Source: Sciurus carolinensis
Taxonomy: Eukaryota > Chordata > Mammalia > Rodentia > Sciuridae
Length of the DNA: 64,000 bases
Direction: 5' to 3'
Assembly: GCF_902686445.1 (NCBI RefSeq)
Contig: NC_062222.1
Location: 139,084,596 to 139,148,595 of the forward strand
The notes beneath the pieces were generated by a model that saw only the letters and a program-made list of their open reading frames with translations, was not told the origin of the DNA and made no database searches. A program made the translations under genes and the position numbers. Shown here piece after piece: positions 12,405-24,935 of the stretch; position 1 is the first letter of the stretch; the number at the start of each line of letters is the position of its first letter.

Positions 12405-13146
12405 CTAGTTAATACAAAAGTAAAAATAAAAAAAAAACAAAAAACTAAAACACATACCCACCCCCCACCACCAAAAAGAGAGGCAGTGAGATGAAGACTT
12501 GACATCTCCCAGAAGGGATTCCCTCCCCACCCCACAAACCCTCTACACAGGTCCAGAACATTCTGTTTGTGAGGAGTCAGTGCTCCTTATAAGTCCCAAA
12601 GCCTACACTGAATTACTGAGTCAGATCTCTGACTTCAGTGACATAGGTCTTCATCTCATTTCCCTCCTAAATAAACCCACACACACAGAAAAAGGGCAGC
12701 AGGTGCACACACAGATAAAAAAAGGACAGAGAAAGAAAATATACTTGGTTGACATTTCTTACAATTAGGCTTTCAAAGGTAACAGAAGCCCTACCTTTCA
12801 AATAGTGTTAATGAATATAAATCCTTTGATGCCAAAAGATAATAATTTTCTTGCCTATCTTGAGAAAGCACTCATTCTGATAGATGCAAATAATTTCTCC
12901 ACTAATGATACTGTGGCCAATGGAGGTTTTTGCTTTCCTAATTGATATAAGTAAACCCATCAACTGCTTTAGACAATGCTCTCAAACACTGGGCACATAC
13001 TGGCTACCACCCTGTTCTGCAGCAGTGCTTCATGTTTCCTCTGCAATGGCACAGTGATACTCACTTGATCTTCCAGTCGACACTCTGCCCTCAGTCTAAT
13101 CTCCTGGAAACCTCTCAGTGACAGCTACACCTCCTCCCTATATCCT

Positions 13147-13347
13147 TTTGTTTTTGGTACTGGGTATCCAACCCAGGGGCGCTTAAACACTGAGCCACGT
13201 TCCCAGTCCTTTTTATATCTTATTTAGAGACAGGGTCTCTGTGAGTTGCTTAAGTTCTTCCTGCCTAGGTTGGCTTTGAACTTGCAATCCTCCTCCCTTA
13301 CTCTCCCGAGTCCCTGGGATTACAGGTGTGTACCACCACACCTGGCT
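13147..13347 (-). mobile_element. B1/ID composite SINE
   Basis: Reversed ID end (GTACTGGGTATCCAACCCAG), AGAGACAGGGTCTC, and reversed B1 head GGGATTACAGGTGTGTACCA. Confidence 0.92.
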
Positions 13348-13627
13348 TCCTAGATCTTTCACCTCTCTATGTGCCCCAATTCATTTTTCCTTTGAGGTAC
13401 ATCCTGTAGAATCCCCTTACCTCTTTCAAATTCACCAATTCTCTTTTCAGCTTCTTAGTTTAATATATCCATTAAGCTTTTTTTAAATTATGCATTTTTA
13501 TTTCTAGTTTTGTTCCCCCCCACCCTAGTCTGGATGATCCTGCTTTAGAGTCTTAATCCTTAATTCCAAATTTCAAACGTTTTTATGTCTGTAAACAGTT
13601 ATTATATTCTTTGAAAAATGTAAACTT

Positions 13628-13763
13628 CTGGGCTGTGGCTCAGCGGTGGAGCATTTGCACATTGCACATATGGGGCACTGGGTTCAATCCTCAGCACCAC
13701 ATAAAAATAAATAAAATAGAGGTATTGTGTCCATCTACAACTAAAACTATATTTTAAAAAAAT
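13628..13763 (+). mobile_element. ID-derived SINE, long-tail variant
   Basis: GGCTGTGGCTCAGCGGTGGA head, GGTTCAATCC B box, then the CCACATAAAAATAAATA... CATCTACAACTAAAA tail. Confidence 0.9.
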
Positions 13764-13913
13764 GTAAATACCTGTGGTATATAGTCCTGTTTGCTGTTTC
13801 TGCTGGCTCTCAATTGTGCTGTCTTGAACCTGGTGTTCTATGATTTTTTTTAAAACTATAAGCTGCTTCAGCACCACCCTCCCCACTCAAAAAAAAAAAA
13901 AAAAAAAGAAGAA

Positions 13914-13962
13914 GAAAGAAAGAACAAAACAAAACAAAACAAAACAAAACAAAACAAAAAAA
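13914..13962. repeat. (AAAAC)n simple repeat
   Basis: Repeated AAAAC units after a poly-A and GAA-rich stretch. Confidence 0.9.
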
Positions 13963-15698
13963 CTATGAGTTGCTTATAATGAGGGATTTTACCTATGTCA
14001 ATTCTTTGAGGTGGGACTAGAAGGCCAAGTCCTCTAGAGGTGGCCTGTGTGTGCTGCCTGACTTTACCAAAAGCCTTGAACCTCTGTGGTTTAACTTCCA
14101 GGTTTGAGTTATTTGGCACCACACCAACAGCAGTGCTCATACTGCCAAACCTACATGGTAATGGCTTTTAGCTAAAAAGTCTCTGGGAGGTGGTAATTCT
14201 CTGCCATACCCACTCCAAGGTCATGATTGATGAACATTCTTGCTGTCCCTTCCAGTGTCTGAAGTTTGTCCTTCACCCTCTCACTACGGTTGTGACGATG
14301 TATAAGCCTGACCTTATGAGCCAAACCCACCCTGGGCAAAACTGAGGGTGCACCTCCTATTTGTGCCATCTTAGTCCTATATCTTAAAAAAATTAATCAT
14401 ATTTTATATTAACCACTAAATGCAGCTGCTTCCCTTAGAGAAAGGAAATAGTTCAGGGTATATTATATGCTATATCTCCACAGTATCTTGTAAAATGTAG
14501 AGGAAGTAAAATAAAGCCATATTTTGTACTTAAAAGTTTATGAATTTTGTTCAAATCACAAGGTAATATGTCTACGTAAACTGCTAGAAATTTACTCCAG
14601 AAAACATGGTTCAAATTAATTTTTGTTGGCTTCATACAACAGAGTTCTACTTTGACTACCCAAGGAGGACCAAGATGTTGGCAGCACTTCTGGACAGTGT
14701 GCTCTCTCACAACCAGAGTCTGCATCAGGCTCAGGTGAGAAGGACAGTGTCTTAACCTGCGCCCACATTCTCTCGGAAGACAGGGGAAGGTGCTAGGTGC
14801 TCCTTAGAGGATCTGGGTCTGGAACTGAACCTCTGAAGAACAAGCAGGCTCTCTAAGTGGAGGTGGAAGAAGTAGGTAGGCAGCCCTCAGTGCCCACAGA
14901 TCTAGAGGCAGGATCACTCCAGCCATTCACCTGGCCAGCTCCACTCACAATGGATGCCTCCTCTACCAGGAAGTCCTTACAGGTGCAGCAGTGACATGAT
15001 GCAGGGGAGCTGAGGGAGGTCTGCAACCCTGGCAGTGACTTGGCAAGTGTTGTGTAGGTGAGTTTTTCTAGCAAGGTCCATCAACTTTAGAATTAGATAA
15101 AGACTGCTTAAAATTTTGAGAACCAATGATTTCAGAACGTAGTTTCACCGCTAAGAAGCACGAAAACTAGCCTGCTGAAGTGTCACTTAATTATCAAAGT
15201 GCTGAGGAAACACTCCAGGATGACCGGTGAGTGGGTGAAATTGCCATGGCTGGTCCCTGGGAAGCCTGGTCTCCTTCCAGCTGCAGTGACCACATTTCAC
15301 TCCGTGCTTCCTTCAGTTCAGTGGCATTTACTTTCTGAGGTGGTCATCCAAGGCCTTTGTTAGACTGTGAGGTTCTTGCAGGGAGGGGGCATCTTACTCG
15401 AGTTCCTAAGCCTGTCCTTGCTGGGTGCTGGGTCACAGGGTGATGTATGTATGGAAAAATGGAAGCTCAGGTTACACACAGGCTGCTCTCTACAACCCTC
15501 ACACCTCTCACGTACATCCATCAAATAGCACCACTGTTGACAGTCACAACAGTGTTAACAACCCAGGATATCAAAGACTCTCTTTCACCTCTGTTAATGC
15601 ACAGCTGGTCCTCATGCAGCCTATCCCCATGCCTTCCTTCTTGGCCGCAGGCCTCCCCAAATAGTACTTCCATGCTGTGTCACCAGGACACCAATCCA

Positions 15699-15720
15699 CT
15701 AGCCCTAGCCCTAGCCCTAG
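15699..15720. repeat. Short CCCTAG hexamer array
   Basis: Three and a half copies of CTAGCC about 150 bp from the FAM193A exon at 15870-16104. Confidence 0.9.
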
Positions 15721-15869
15721 CTGACCTTGTGGAGGGGCCTGTGGCAGTGCGTGGTATAGGCATGATAGCAGTCAGTCCCTCAGCCTCAGCCACCTCTTCT
15801 CAACACATAATTCTGCTCTTTAGTTCACCTTCTTAGCAACCTGGCAGAAAAGGGAGTGCTGTCTCTTAC

Positions 15870-16104
15870 CAGAGTGCTGAGGAAGGTGCTGATGGAGCGA
15901 GCGGCCTGACAGAGAGCACCATACTCCTCAAGGAGAAGTGAAATGAAGTGGTGTGCCTGTGGTGGGCCCTGCAGGCCAGATGGCGCCTTTGTCTTTGCCG
16001 CAGCTGACAACTGCCGAAGCAGGCGAACCTTCATCTCCAGCACATATTCGCGGGCTTGCTGCTCCAACCGTTGGTATAGCTGGTAGGGGTCCCGCTCACA
16101 AAGC
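15870..16104 (-). CDS. FAM193A: FAM193A exon (235 nt)
   Basis: Minus-strand exon with acceptor CTCTGTGCAG and donor CTCTG|GTAAGAG. It completes the split Arg codon of the previous exon and reads LCERDPYQLYQRLEQQARE, YVLEMKVRLLRQL, a variable Ala/Lys/Gly/Pro linker, then QAHHFISLLLEEYGALCQAA and RSISTFLSTL. Two helices around a flexible linker are evident; no catalytic motif is visible. It ends in phase 0. Strong fit to FAM193A. Confidence 0.94.
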
Positions 16105-16259
16105 CTGCACAGAGAATGTCAAACTCAGCCCTGGCCTGTCCACACCAGGCCAGGACAGAACAGTCTTCACATCAGTGGGCATCTTTTCTAAAACCTTTCT
16201 AGTTATCTCTACCTATCAACGATAGGGGTCATCTTCCTCACCAGGACCTGTGAAAAGTA

Positions 16260-16400
16260 CCATCACACGCCTTAACAGATAAGGAACCTAGACACAGTGT
16301 CGCCAAGGAACCAACAGAAAAACTGACATTTCCTGAGCACTTTCCTTCACAGAGCACTATTTATGCACTTGTACTCACTTGGCTAACCCCCACACAGGAG
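16260..16400. repeat. Decayed MIR
   Basis: Degenerate MIR wording (TTTCCTGAGCACTTTCC..., GCACTTGTACTCACTTGGC). Confidence 0.4.
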
Positions 16401-16471
16401 CTTTGCTTCATGCCTCACTGTCCAGAACACCTAGGTCACCCAAGCTGGGGACAGTGTCTGAACTCCAACAA

Positions 16472-16485
16472 CCAGCAGGTGGCAG
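16472..16485 (+). promoter_or_regulatory. CTCF-like core motif
   Basis: CCAGCAGGTGGCAG agrees at every position with the commonly quoted CTCF core CCASYAGRKGGCRS. It lies about 370 bp upstream of exon 15870-16104. Chance matches to a 14-mer are not rare, so this is only a candidate. Confidence 0.4.
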
Positions 16486-16740
16486 GGTGTATGACCCGCC
16501 TCAGAGTTGGCTGCAGATGCAAATTCAACCTGCGATGATTAACAAGAGGTAGAACTGAAGGTTTATGTATTAACAGGTGAAAAGAACCTAACCCAACAAA
16601 GGTGATACCAGGCTGTAGAATTAGGCACTTTCCTTCCTTCTAGGAACTCAGGGAATAAGGCAAATCATCACTATTTTTATAATCAGAGGAAAATTTAGAG
16701 TGTTTATCCTATTTTTAAATTACCTCATCAAAAAAGCAAT

Positions 16741-16943
16741 AGCTAGGTATAGGGGCACTTGCCTGGAATGCCTGTAATTCCACCTACTAAGAAAGCTGAG
16801 GCAGGAGAACCACATACTTGAGGTCAGCCTCAACAACTTAGTGAAACTCTGTCTCAAGAATTTTTAAAAACTTAAAAAGGGGTGGGGTATAGCTCCATGA
16901 TAGTCTGCACAAGACCCTGCAATCAACCTCTAGCACTGGGGGA
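16741..16943 (+). mobile_element. B1/ID composite SINE, old
   Basis: GCTAGGTATAGGGGCACTTG head, B1 body, ID end with degraded boxes (GGGTATAGCTCCATGATAG). Confidence 0.8.
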
Positions 16944-17450
16944 GAAATGGGGAGGTAAAGCAATAAATGAGTATGAAATACCATTAGTAAGTTAAGAGCA
17001 GAGGAAAAATTCATGCCCACCACGAGCCACAAAAGCAATGAACATGTCATGAATCTCTTTTCAACATGGAGATGATCCACTTTTAAAACTTGTTCTACAA
17101 TGTCTGGCATCACTATGGTTAAGATGCCACTTCTTTTAACTGTGCACTTCTAAGATGCCTCTAGGTGGAAGCCTGGGACCACTGTTGCAAGACCCAAACT
17201 GCCATATATGTCAAAGGAGGAACCAGCCACTCTCAGCACCTATTAAAGATGAGTTGTAAAATGTGTTAAGCAATAGCGCTTGAATTTTATCCAGTAGATT
17301 CTTTCACCTTTTAGGCTATTAGGTCAAAAGAGAAGGTATAAGATATCACCTGTTCCATTTTTAAATTGACATACCACCTAGGTTATAAAAGACAAGAGAT
17401 AAGGAAACCCTTGCAATTGCACATGTGAAGCCTTATATAAAATATGGTTA

Positions 17451-17532
17451 GGGGCTGGGGAGATAGCTCAGTCGGTAGAGTGCTTGCCTTGTAAGCACAG
17501 GGCCCTGGGTTCAATCCCTAGCACCACAAGAA
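17451..17532 (+). mobile_element. ID SINE, young, with TSD
   Basis: GGGGCTGGGGAGATAGCTCA start, intact A box (TAGCTCAGTCGGTAGAG) and B box (GGTTCAATCC). Flanked by the 12-bp duplication AAAATATGGTTA at 17439-17450 and 17533-17544. Confidence 0.95.
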
Positions 17533-18906
17533 AAAATATGGTTAAAGTTGCATGAACTGATAGAATTCCTGCTATTGTTGGTATATTTCAAACAGATCAA
17601 TTAATTTTTGTAGCATGATACTTCAAATTTTAATTATGAGTATAAGAAACTATCTCCTGAAACAAAATGTATCTCATTTATTAAAGCAAAACCACTAAGA
17701 TTTAAAGGACATGGGAAAAAATGAACTCACAAGTAGACTGGACATCTCCTTCTTAGTTTTCCCAGCATGATCAGATTAGATGCACTTTATTTCCTTGTCC
17801 ATTTCTGTATTTTATAAATTTAAGGAACTAACCATGTGGTACTTTTGCAAGCAGGTTTCTTAAAACTTATGTGAAAAAGAGGCAGAATATTTGAAGATGC
17901 TACAGTCTGTTCATTCACCCACTCATTCATGCATACACCCAACAAACTACACTAACACAAACTGTTGCAGGATGCTACACTAAGGTATCAAAGATGCAAC
18001 ATGAATGATCTGTGAAGTCATGGTCTGACATAAAGATTCCATACTTTTTCTTAACACTCACTAGGAAACCTGCCTTCTAAAAAAGGCACACACCTCCTGA
18101 ACCATCTCATGTGATACCAGTGGCTCAGATGTGGAACCCTGAACACAAGTTAGCATAACCATCGCCACCCACTACCTCTGTTCCAGGATAAAACCTGCCA
18201 GACAGCAAACATGAGTTCACGAGAACCCTAAAGTGTACATTCAAAATGTGACAGAGAAAGAAATAAAAATGAGAATTGACCCATGCAGTGTCTAGCTCAA
18301 ATGTATCGCTTTTATTTGGAACATTCCAAAAATCAGTAAAAGATGGCACTTTCAAATGAAAAGGAAATAGAAGTGACACCCATCTCACCTTCTATAAGTT
18401 ACTGGGCACAAGGTACCTGCTGAACAACAGATGCAAGGCTGGCTGCATGAGGCAGCTGCACAGCCAGGACTGGCCCCAGCTGCCCTACACCCACACGCTG
18501 CAGGCACCTTCACAAGCTGCTGGCCTCATGATGCCTCAATAAGTGGGACAGCTCAGCCTTTCTCCCTGGCTGATAAATGCAAGAGTACTTATGAAAGTAC
18601 TTAGCATCATCCTGGTAGAGCAGGGACTCAGGTAGGCAGATAAGTATTCTTGTTAGTCTTAATGCAAAGAAATGACAGAAACATTTCCTGTCTCATTAGG
18701 AATTGGGGGAACTTGCAACATTTTACCCAAAGGGCTTACTATAACCAGCTGTCTGCTAAAGACCTGACCTGTATCAAAGGCCAGGCAAGCCCAGCTGAGC
18801 TTTCCTCAGGACCTAAATGAAAGCTCACCCAGGCACAGAGGCTCCACAGGAAGCTGGGAAGGGCAGGGATTTGTACAGGGACATGACAAGAAGGGACAAC
18901 TTGTAC

Positions 18907-19074
18907 CTATCCACGAGCTCCTTCACTCCCTCCTTGTCGGGTACCAGGGACTGGTCCTGGTCGTCTGCCAATGGTGTCCCCGCCTGGCGGTAGATGCAGC
19001 GGACCATGTAGCGCACTTCTGACCAGTAGTTCTGCAGCTGTTGAGGTTCCCGATCCATCTCTGCCGAAATTTCT
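18907..19074 (-). CDS. FAM193A: FAM193A exon (168 nt)
   Basis: Minus-strand exon after a good pyrimidine-rich acceptor (CCTGTGTTGTGTCACAG) and ending GGATAG|GTACAAG. Reads EISAEMDREPQQLQNYWSEV, then RYMVRCIYRQAGTPL, ADDQDQSLVPDKEGVKELVD. It begins with the last base of an Arg codon and ends with the first two bases of another, completed by the next exon. The acidic/basic helical character and the exact fit to the next exon (LCERDPYQLYQ) match the FAM193A central region as I remember it. An acceptor two bases further in is possible but would need a different upstream phase. Confidence 0.92.
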   Translation of the reverse strand, partial: RNFGRDGSGTSTAAELLVRSALHGPLHLPPGGDTIGRRPGPVPGTRQGGSEGARG

Positions 19075-22000
19075 CTGTGACACAACACAGGAACCAGAAA
19101 AGTTGGATTGTCTACAGGAGCTCTTCCGTCAAGGTGCACATCAAACAGCTCTGACCCCCGTGGAGCCTGTGCCTTTGCCACCAGGTTCTTCCCTGGGCAG
19201 GGTGCAGAGCCCTTTCAGATACACTCCTGGTCTCTCCTCCCCTCAGCCCTTAGAAAGTTGCCACTCCAGCCTCCCTACCACCACTGCCTGGCTATTAACG
19301 CTCCTTTTAGAATCTAGTGATTATGCCCCCACCTTTCTGAGGACTAGCTTTCTAGTGTCAGTCCTTCAAGGGCAAGAATTTTTGTTTTGTGCTTTCCCTG
19401 TAACAACCAGGCCATTGTCTTCTTCTCAGTAGCAAAGCAAAAGTTTGTCATTGTTTATCAAAAGAGCCCACTTTCCTGTTCTGGCCCAACACACTCCTGG
19501 ACAGTGTGGTCCAATCTGCACATACCTGCGCTCGCTGCAGGCTTCACAGGAGCAGGCAGCCTCCGAGGGCGCGGCGCCCAGGCCTGCAGAGGGCAGTGTC
19601 TGTGTGCCCAGAGCCAGCCTCCCTGTGCCACCAGTCTCAGGCTGGGAGCCCCCCAGTGGTGAGTGAAGCAGAAAATCTTGGCCCTGCTTTAAAAACAGAA
19701 TATAACAGACCAGTTATGTTCAAACTCTTCAGGAAAATGCCTTCTAGAAAAATTTCATAACAATCTCAAAAAGAAAATATCTCAGTTGACATTACATAGG
19801 CAAGTTTTTCTGTCAAGAATTTTATTTGGGACCAGTGATTTTTTTTTTTTTAAACCTCCTGATGGTTTTTCTTTGTTTTTTTAACCTCCTGATGGGTGGA
19901 CATGAGGACACCCAATACATTTATTTTATTTTTTTTAAAAAGAAGCGTTGTGCTCCCAGTGTCCTCATCAGCACGTGTGACAATCACCACAGCAGGCATC
20001 TCCAGGACCTGGAGCACCCATAATCGCTTGAGGCGTAGGCACTGGTAGAAGACTAGGCCACTCTGCACTCAACATGCAAAGGTCCAGGGCAACACCCCTC
20101 TTTCGCAGGGGTTCCATAACCTGTACTGCCTGTTCTGACTGAGGAAAAGGAAGCTCTGAGCAAAGATGACAGGATGTGGCAGGATTAGATGATGTAGTCC
20201 ATCCCCCAAGGAGGGAAAGGACTTCACCAATCACTGCTATAGAGAACAAAAACACAACCTATCCTCTTCCCCTTCTCCCTCCCAATTACCCACCCAGCTG
20301 GCACAGAGAAAGATGCTGCTAAGGTGAGCCAGGGCACTGGAGAACCCCAACCAGGGCTCACGACTGGTGCAGCCAGTTCCAATGCACCCCAATAGCTGGG
20401 GAGGGGTAGCACAGAGCCCCAGGACAGACTCCTACAGGGAACGCTTTTGAGTGCAGAGAGTTGCACCCTTCCCTCCTGCAGAACTCAGTGAGCAGCCCTC
20501 CCAGAAACTGGGTGTCAGCTGAGGCTCACTCACCTGGTTTGGTGAGGCTTATGCACATACTACACACATCACCACCCCAGTAGAGGTGCAAGAAACTCCT
20601 CCAAGGGTCTATCAGGTCTCAAGGGTTTGACATACAGTGATATGAGATTCTGAAGTGTAAAAGTCTGGTGAGTCCACCCCCTACCTCCAGTGAGCAGAGG
20701 GGAGCCAGAACTGTGTGCCAGAGGGGAGGGCAGAAGCTGTGTGGTCATGAAAGACCCCACAGAAAATGGGTGCTTCAGGCTAAGGAGGCGCCAACAACAA
20801 GGGCACAGGCCTGGGACTCCCAGACTTCAGACTGTGAGAAATAGATGCCTGCTGCTTGTGAGTCAGCCTATAGCACTCTGCTGTGGCAGGCCCAAACACT
20901 AGACAGCTTCTTACAAGCAAGGGTCAGCAACATGTTAGGGTAACAGGCCTCAGTCAGTCAGAAAGCCTGGCAGAGGATGGAGACCCCCAATCCTCCTTCC
21001 CAGAACCCCTTATCCACCAGGAAGCCTGCATAAAGAAGGCAGAAAGACACCAGATACACACCACTGCCCTCCTCCCTGGTGATTTCTGATGTCACTTCCT
21101 ACAGCTGTGGGGAGAAGCTCTGAATTAGTAACACAGTTGAGTTTTTCAGCAGACTGGACTTGAATACCTGAAAAGGAGACAATTCCAATACTAGAAGGGG
21201 CTAGAAAGACAGTGTGGTCTGAGTGATGTCATCATGGGAATGGAGAAGCAGTCAGACAGGAAAGCTTGAGTGTAGTGAGGGAAACAGAAGTTATTCCTAC
21301 ACAGCAGCAGGTGAGAGCCTTCAACACACAAAGGCTTCCTCTTCTCCCCAGGCCATACCAACTGCTCCACTTCATGCTAACAATCCAACATCCCCCAACT
21401 GTTTTTCTGTCCCTACTATTTCAAGGCCAGGAAAAGCTCCAGTTACCTCCTGCCTCGAACTGCATGGGCTCTACTGGCCCCTGATTTCTACCCTTCCCAC
21501 TGTGATATGTTTTCAAGCCCAGCCAGAGTGAGCTCATGTGGTCCCAGCATAAACCCTGCTGTGTTCTCCAGATCACTCCAGAATAAAATCTACTTCCTTA
21601 CCACAGTTTCAAGGCTGCCTAAACAGACCTCTGTGTTTACGCTATTATACTTTTTCCCCTTGCTTGGAGCATTCATCCACTGATCTTTGGACAGTTTCTA
21701 ATGACCAAGGGAGTTCTGTAAGTCAGACCTCAACAGATTCACCACTCAGCTCCAGGCCCATGCTTGCCAAGCTCTGTGATGAAGGAACCCATTTCTCCAC
21801 TGAGGGCAGGCACAACATTCCACTTTGTGGGCAGAGGGCACTGGAGGAACACTGAAGAAGAGAGGTTCCTAGAGACCTCCTATGTTTCTCTTCTCAGTCC
21901 CATCAGCAGGCAGTTCTATCCTTGGTGTGAGAGGAACTTGGTAGCAGGTGCTATCCAGCAAGTTTCATCATCACCCAGCAACTCAGGGAGCTTCTCTTGG

Positions 22001-22287
22001 TACCCAGTGGGTTGTGACCATGCTCTCCAAGGAGGGGGCCTCCCTCTGAGTTCCTCCCTGAGTCCTCTCCTGCAGTCCCAAAGCTCATGGTTACTTCCTA
22101 GATCTGGCCTAACAGATCTTTAAGGCTCACTTCACAGGTCTGGATAGCTGACCTCCTGTGCCTTGTTACTTTTTCCTTATGTTACAATATGTCAGTTTAA
22201 TTATCGGTGTGATGCTCACCTGCTAGCCAAGCTCTGCTAAACACACCACACTAACCACTCCAGTGAAGCTTTTCTATCACAAACTGC

Positions 22288-22510
22288 TATGTGATGCACG
22301 TGGTGGAACATGATTATAATCACAGCTACTCAGGAGGTTGAGGCAGGAAGATCATTAAGTTCAAGGACAGCCTCAGCAACTTAGCAAGACTCTGTGTCAA
22401 AATAAAATTTTAAAAAGGTAGAGGTAGGGCCTGGGAATTTGGCTCAGTAATAGTGCTTGCCTAGCACGTATAAGGCCCTGGGTTCATTCAATCCCATATA
22501 AATAAATGTG
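22288..22510 (+). mobile_element. B1/ID composite SINE
   Basis: Head GATGCACGTGGTGGAACATG, body TTGAGGCAGGAAGATCATTA, ID part with GGCCCTGGGTTCATTCAATC (four-base duplication in the B box) and a TG-rich end. Confidence 0.87.
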
Positions 22511-22610
22511 TGTGTATGTGTGTGTAAACTATTGAAAGCAAAACTAACAAAAACACATGGTAAGATTTTTAATATATAGGAGGAAAGTATAAGACTACAA
22601 GGGTTAGGCT

Positions 22611-22666
22611 GGGATTGTGGTTCAGTGGTAGAGTGCTTGCCTGGCATGTGTGAAGTCCCAGGTTCA

Positions 22667-22705
<39 letters not shown>

Positions 22706-22858
22706 GGTAACGGGGATCAGAACTCAGGGCCTTGTGCTTGCAAGGTAAGCACTCTACCAACAGAGCTATCTCCCCGGCCCCCCAGGTTCATTTCTCAACA
22801 CCACATATAAAAAAACAAATAAAATAAAGGTCCATCAACAACTAAAAAAAATATTTTT
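22611..22858 (+). mobile_element. Long-tail ID variant split by another ID
   Basis: Left part TGGGATTGTGGTTCAGTGG... to CCCAGGTTCATTTCTC; right part resumes with CAACACCACATATAAA... CCATCAACAACTAAAA. Interrupted at 22673-22780. Confidence 0.93.
22673..22780 (-). mobile_element. ID SINE nested in an ID variant
   Basis: Poly-T start (31 nt), then a reversed ID ending GAGCTATCTCCCCGGCCC. A 16-bp TSD, CCCAGGTTCATTTCTC, stands at 22657-22672 and 22781-22796. Confidence 0.95.
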
Positions 22859-22889
22859 AAAAAGACTACAAGGGCACCAAAAGAAGTTC

Positions 22890-22959
22890 TGGGCTAAGGA
22901 TATGGCTCAGCTGGTAGCGGCAAGTACAAGGCCCTGGGTTCAATCCCCAGAACCTCAAA

Positions 22960-23006
<47 letters not shown>

Positions 23007-23008
23007 TT
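22890..23008 (+). mobile_element. ID SINE with (GA)n tail
   Basis: GGGCTAAGGATATGGCTCAG head, intact GGTTCAATCCCCAG, followed by a GA-dinucleotide tract at 22961-23008 in place of a poly-A tail. Confidence 0.88.
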
Positions 23009-23559
23009 GATTCTCAGGTGTCCTACTTTAAGTTCCTTACACTACATGTGAAGTGGCAGGATAGTCCTTGAAAGCAGAGGTTGAAAAGTTGAAAGGAGAT
23101 ATTGCAAACACTAGAAGCATCTCATGAAAAACTGTGAAAACAAAAAGGTATATAGGTAACAAACCAACAGGAGGTAAAATGAACCATAAAAAAGATTCAA
23201 TTGGTCTGGGAGAAAAGAGAGTAAGAGTAGCAAATAACAGAAAGAATAATAGACAAAGAATATTAGTAGCGACAAAGAGAGATGGTGGTGATGATAAAAG
23301 AATTCAACAAAAAGAAGTAACAATGCTGAACTGGTAGGCATTCTATTAACAGAGCTCAAAGTACAAGAAGCAGGAACTCAAGGAAACATGCCAATCCAGA
23401 ATTACATTTGGAAATTCAACATTCCTGTCAATAACTGAACGAGACAAAAGCATCAGGAAAGATGACCTCACTGACACTCACAGAACACTCCTCTAGCAGC
23501 AGCAGAATGCAGCGCTATTCAAATGCCTGTGGAACAAGCACAAGATTGACTACAAAGCA

Positions 23560-24935
23560 AATGTTTTCTTAAATAAAAATTTGAAAATTAAATTGTATAA
23601 AGTATGCTCTTTTATTACAAAAGAATTAAACTAATAATCATTAACAATAAACTATTTGGAAATTTAAAAACACACATAAACAACTGAGCTAAAGAATGAA
23701 TCACAAGGGTGATTATAAAATATTCTGAACAGAATAAAAAACTCAATATATCAAAAATTGTGGACTACAGTTAAAAGTGGATATCTACTACCAGAAAGAA
23801 TGAGAAAAATATAGTTTAGGAGTAAAATTATGAAAGAAAAAATAGAAAATTGATTAAAAAGAAATGTGGTTCTTCAAAAAGATCAATCAAATTCATAAAC
23901 CTTCAGCCAGTCTTAACGAAGATTAAAAAAAAAGAGAGACAAGTCAAACAACTGACATAAGGAATAAAGGGGAACGGATCACTACAGATCATATGGAAAT
24001 CAAAAAAATAATAAAGGAACATTCCGATCAACTTCACATCTACAGATTTGACACAAAAATGGGCAAATTTCTTTAAAGACAAAACTAGTAAAGCTCCCTA
24101 ACAAAGAAACAGACAACCTCTAAAATAAATTGAACTTCACAGCTCAGAATCTTCCCAATGAGGCAAGTCTCAGGCCAAGGTGGCTCCACTGTTGCATGTA
24201 CCAAACACTCAAGGGAGAAATAATACCAATTCTGAGCAAACTTTTCCAAAAGATTAAAGAGGGGTAATACTTCCCAGTTCATTCTATGACACTAAAGCCA
24301 CACAGAAATATTATGAAACAAGAAATTTACAGACTAATAATCTCCATAAATGCAGACAATAATCCTTAAAACATGAGCAAACCTATAAAAGGGGAACATA
24401 TCATGACCATGACCAAGTATGGATTATCCATCCTAGAAATTCAAGGTTTGTCCAGCATTTCAAGTATCATCATAATTTAGTTAAAAAACTAAGAAAATGA
24501 ATAACTGTGACCATTTCAATGAAAGAGAATTTAACAAAAATCAATATCCAATTATGATGATAACTCTCAGCAAACTAAAACTCAACTTCTCACTGAAATC
24601 CTACAGCTAATACAGTACTTAATAGTGAAAAGATTGAATGCTTTCCCCTAAGATCAGCAATAAAAGAAAGGTGTCCACTCGTATCAGTCCTATTCAACCA
24701 CTTACTGGAGGTCCTGGAAAACAGAGTAAGATAAGAAAAAATAAAGACATGCAGGTTGGAATGGAAGAAACACATTGTCTGAGATGGTGTGATCTACATG
24801 GAAAAAATTCCAAGGAATCTACCAAAAGACCACAAGAATTAATAAATGAGGTTTCAACTGTGGGAAACAGAAAGTCCAGTGGCCCATTTTCAAAACACAA
24901 TATTTAGCTCTAAATGTAAAATTATTGGGGATATA
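23560..24935 (+). mobile_element. Decayed LINE-1 ORF2 region
   Basis: Plus-strand wording of L1 ORF2: CTTCAGCCAGTCTTAACGAA, then ACAAAACTAGTAAAGCTCCC, and reverse-transcriptase-region remnants near 24650-24900. The reading frame is broken by many stops and indels; no functional protein. Confidence 0.75.

Larger units (their letters stand above)
6203..18906 (-). other. FAM193A: FAM193A introns between the four closely spaced 3' exons
   Basis: Three introns (6203-12279, 12405-15869, 16105-18906). Each runs from a GT donor to an AG acceptor on the minus strand and contains only SINEs, simple repeats and old LINE/MIR pieces. No named element was seen in 9760-11220, 11430-12270, 13970-15690 or 17545-18900. 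Confidence 0.85.
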
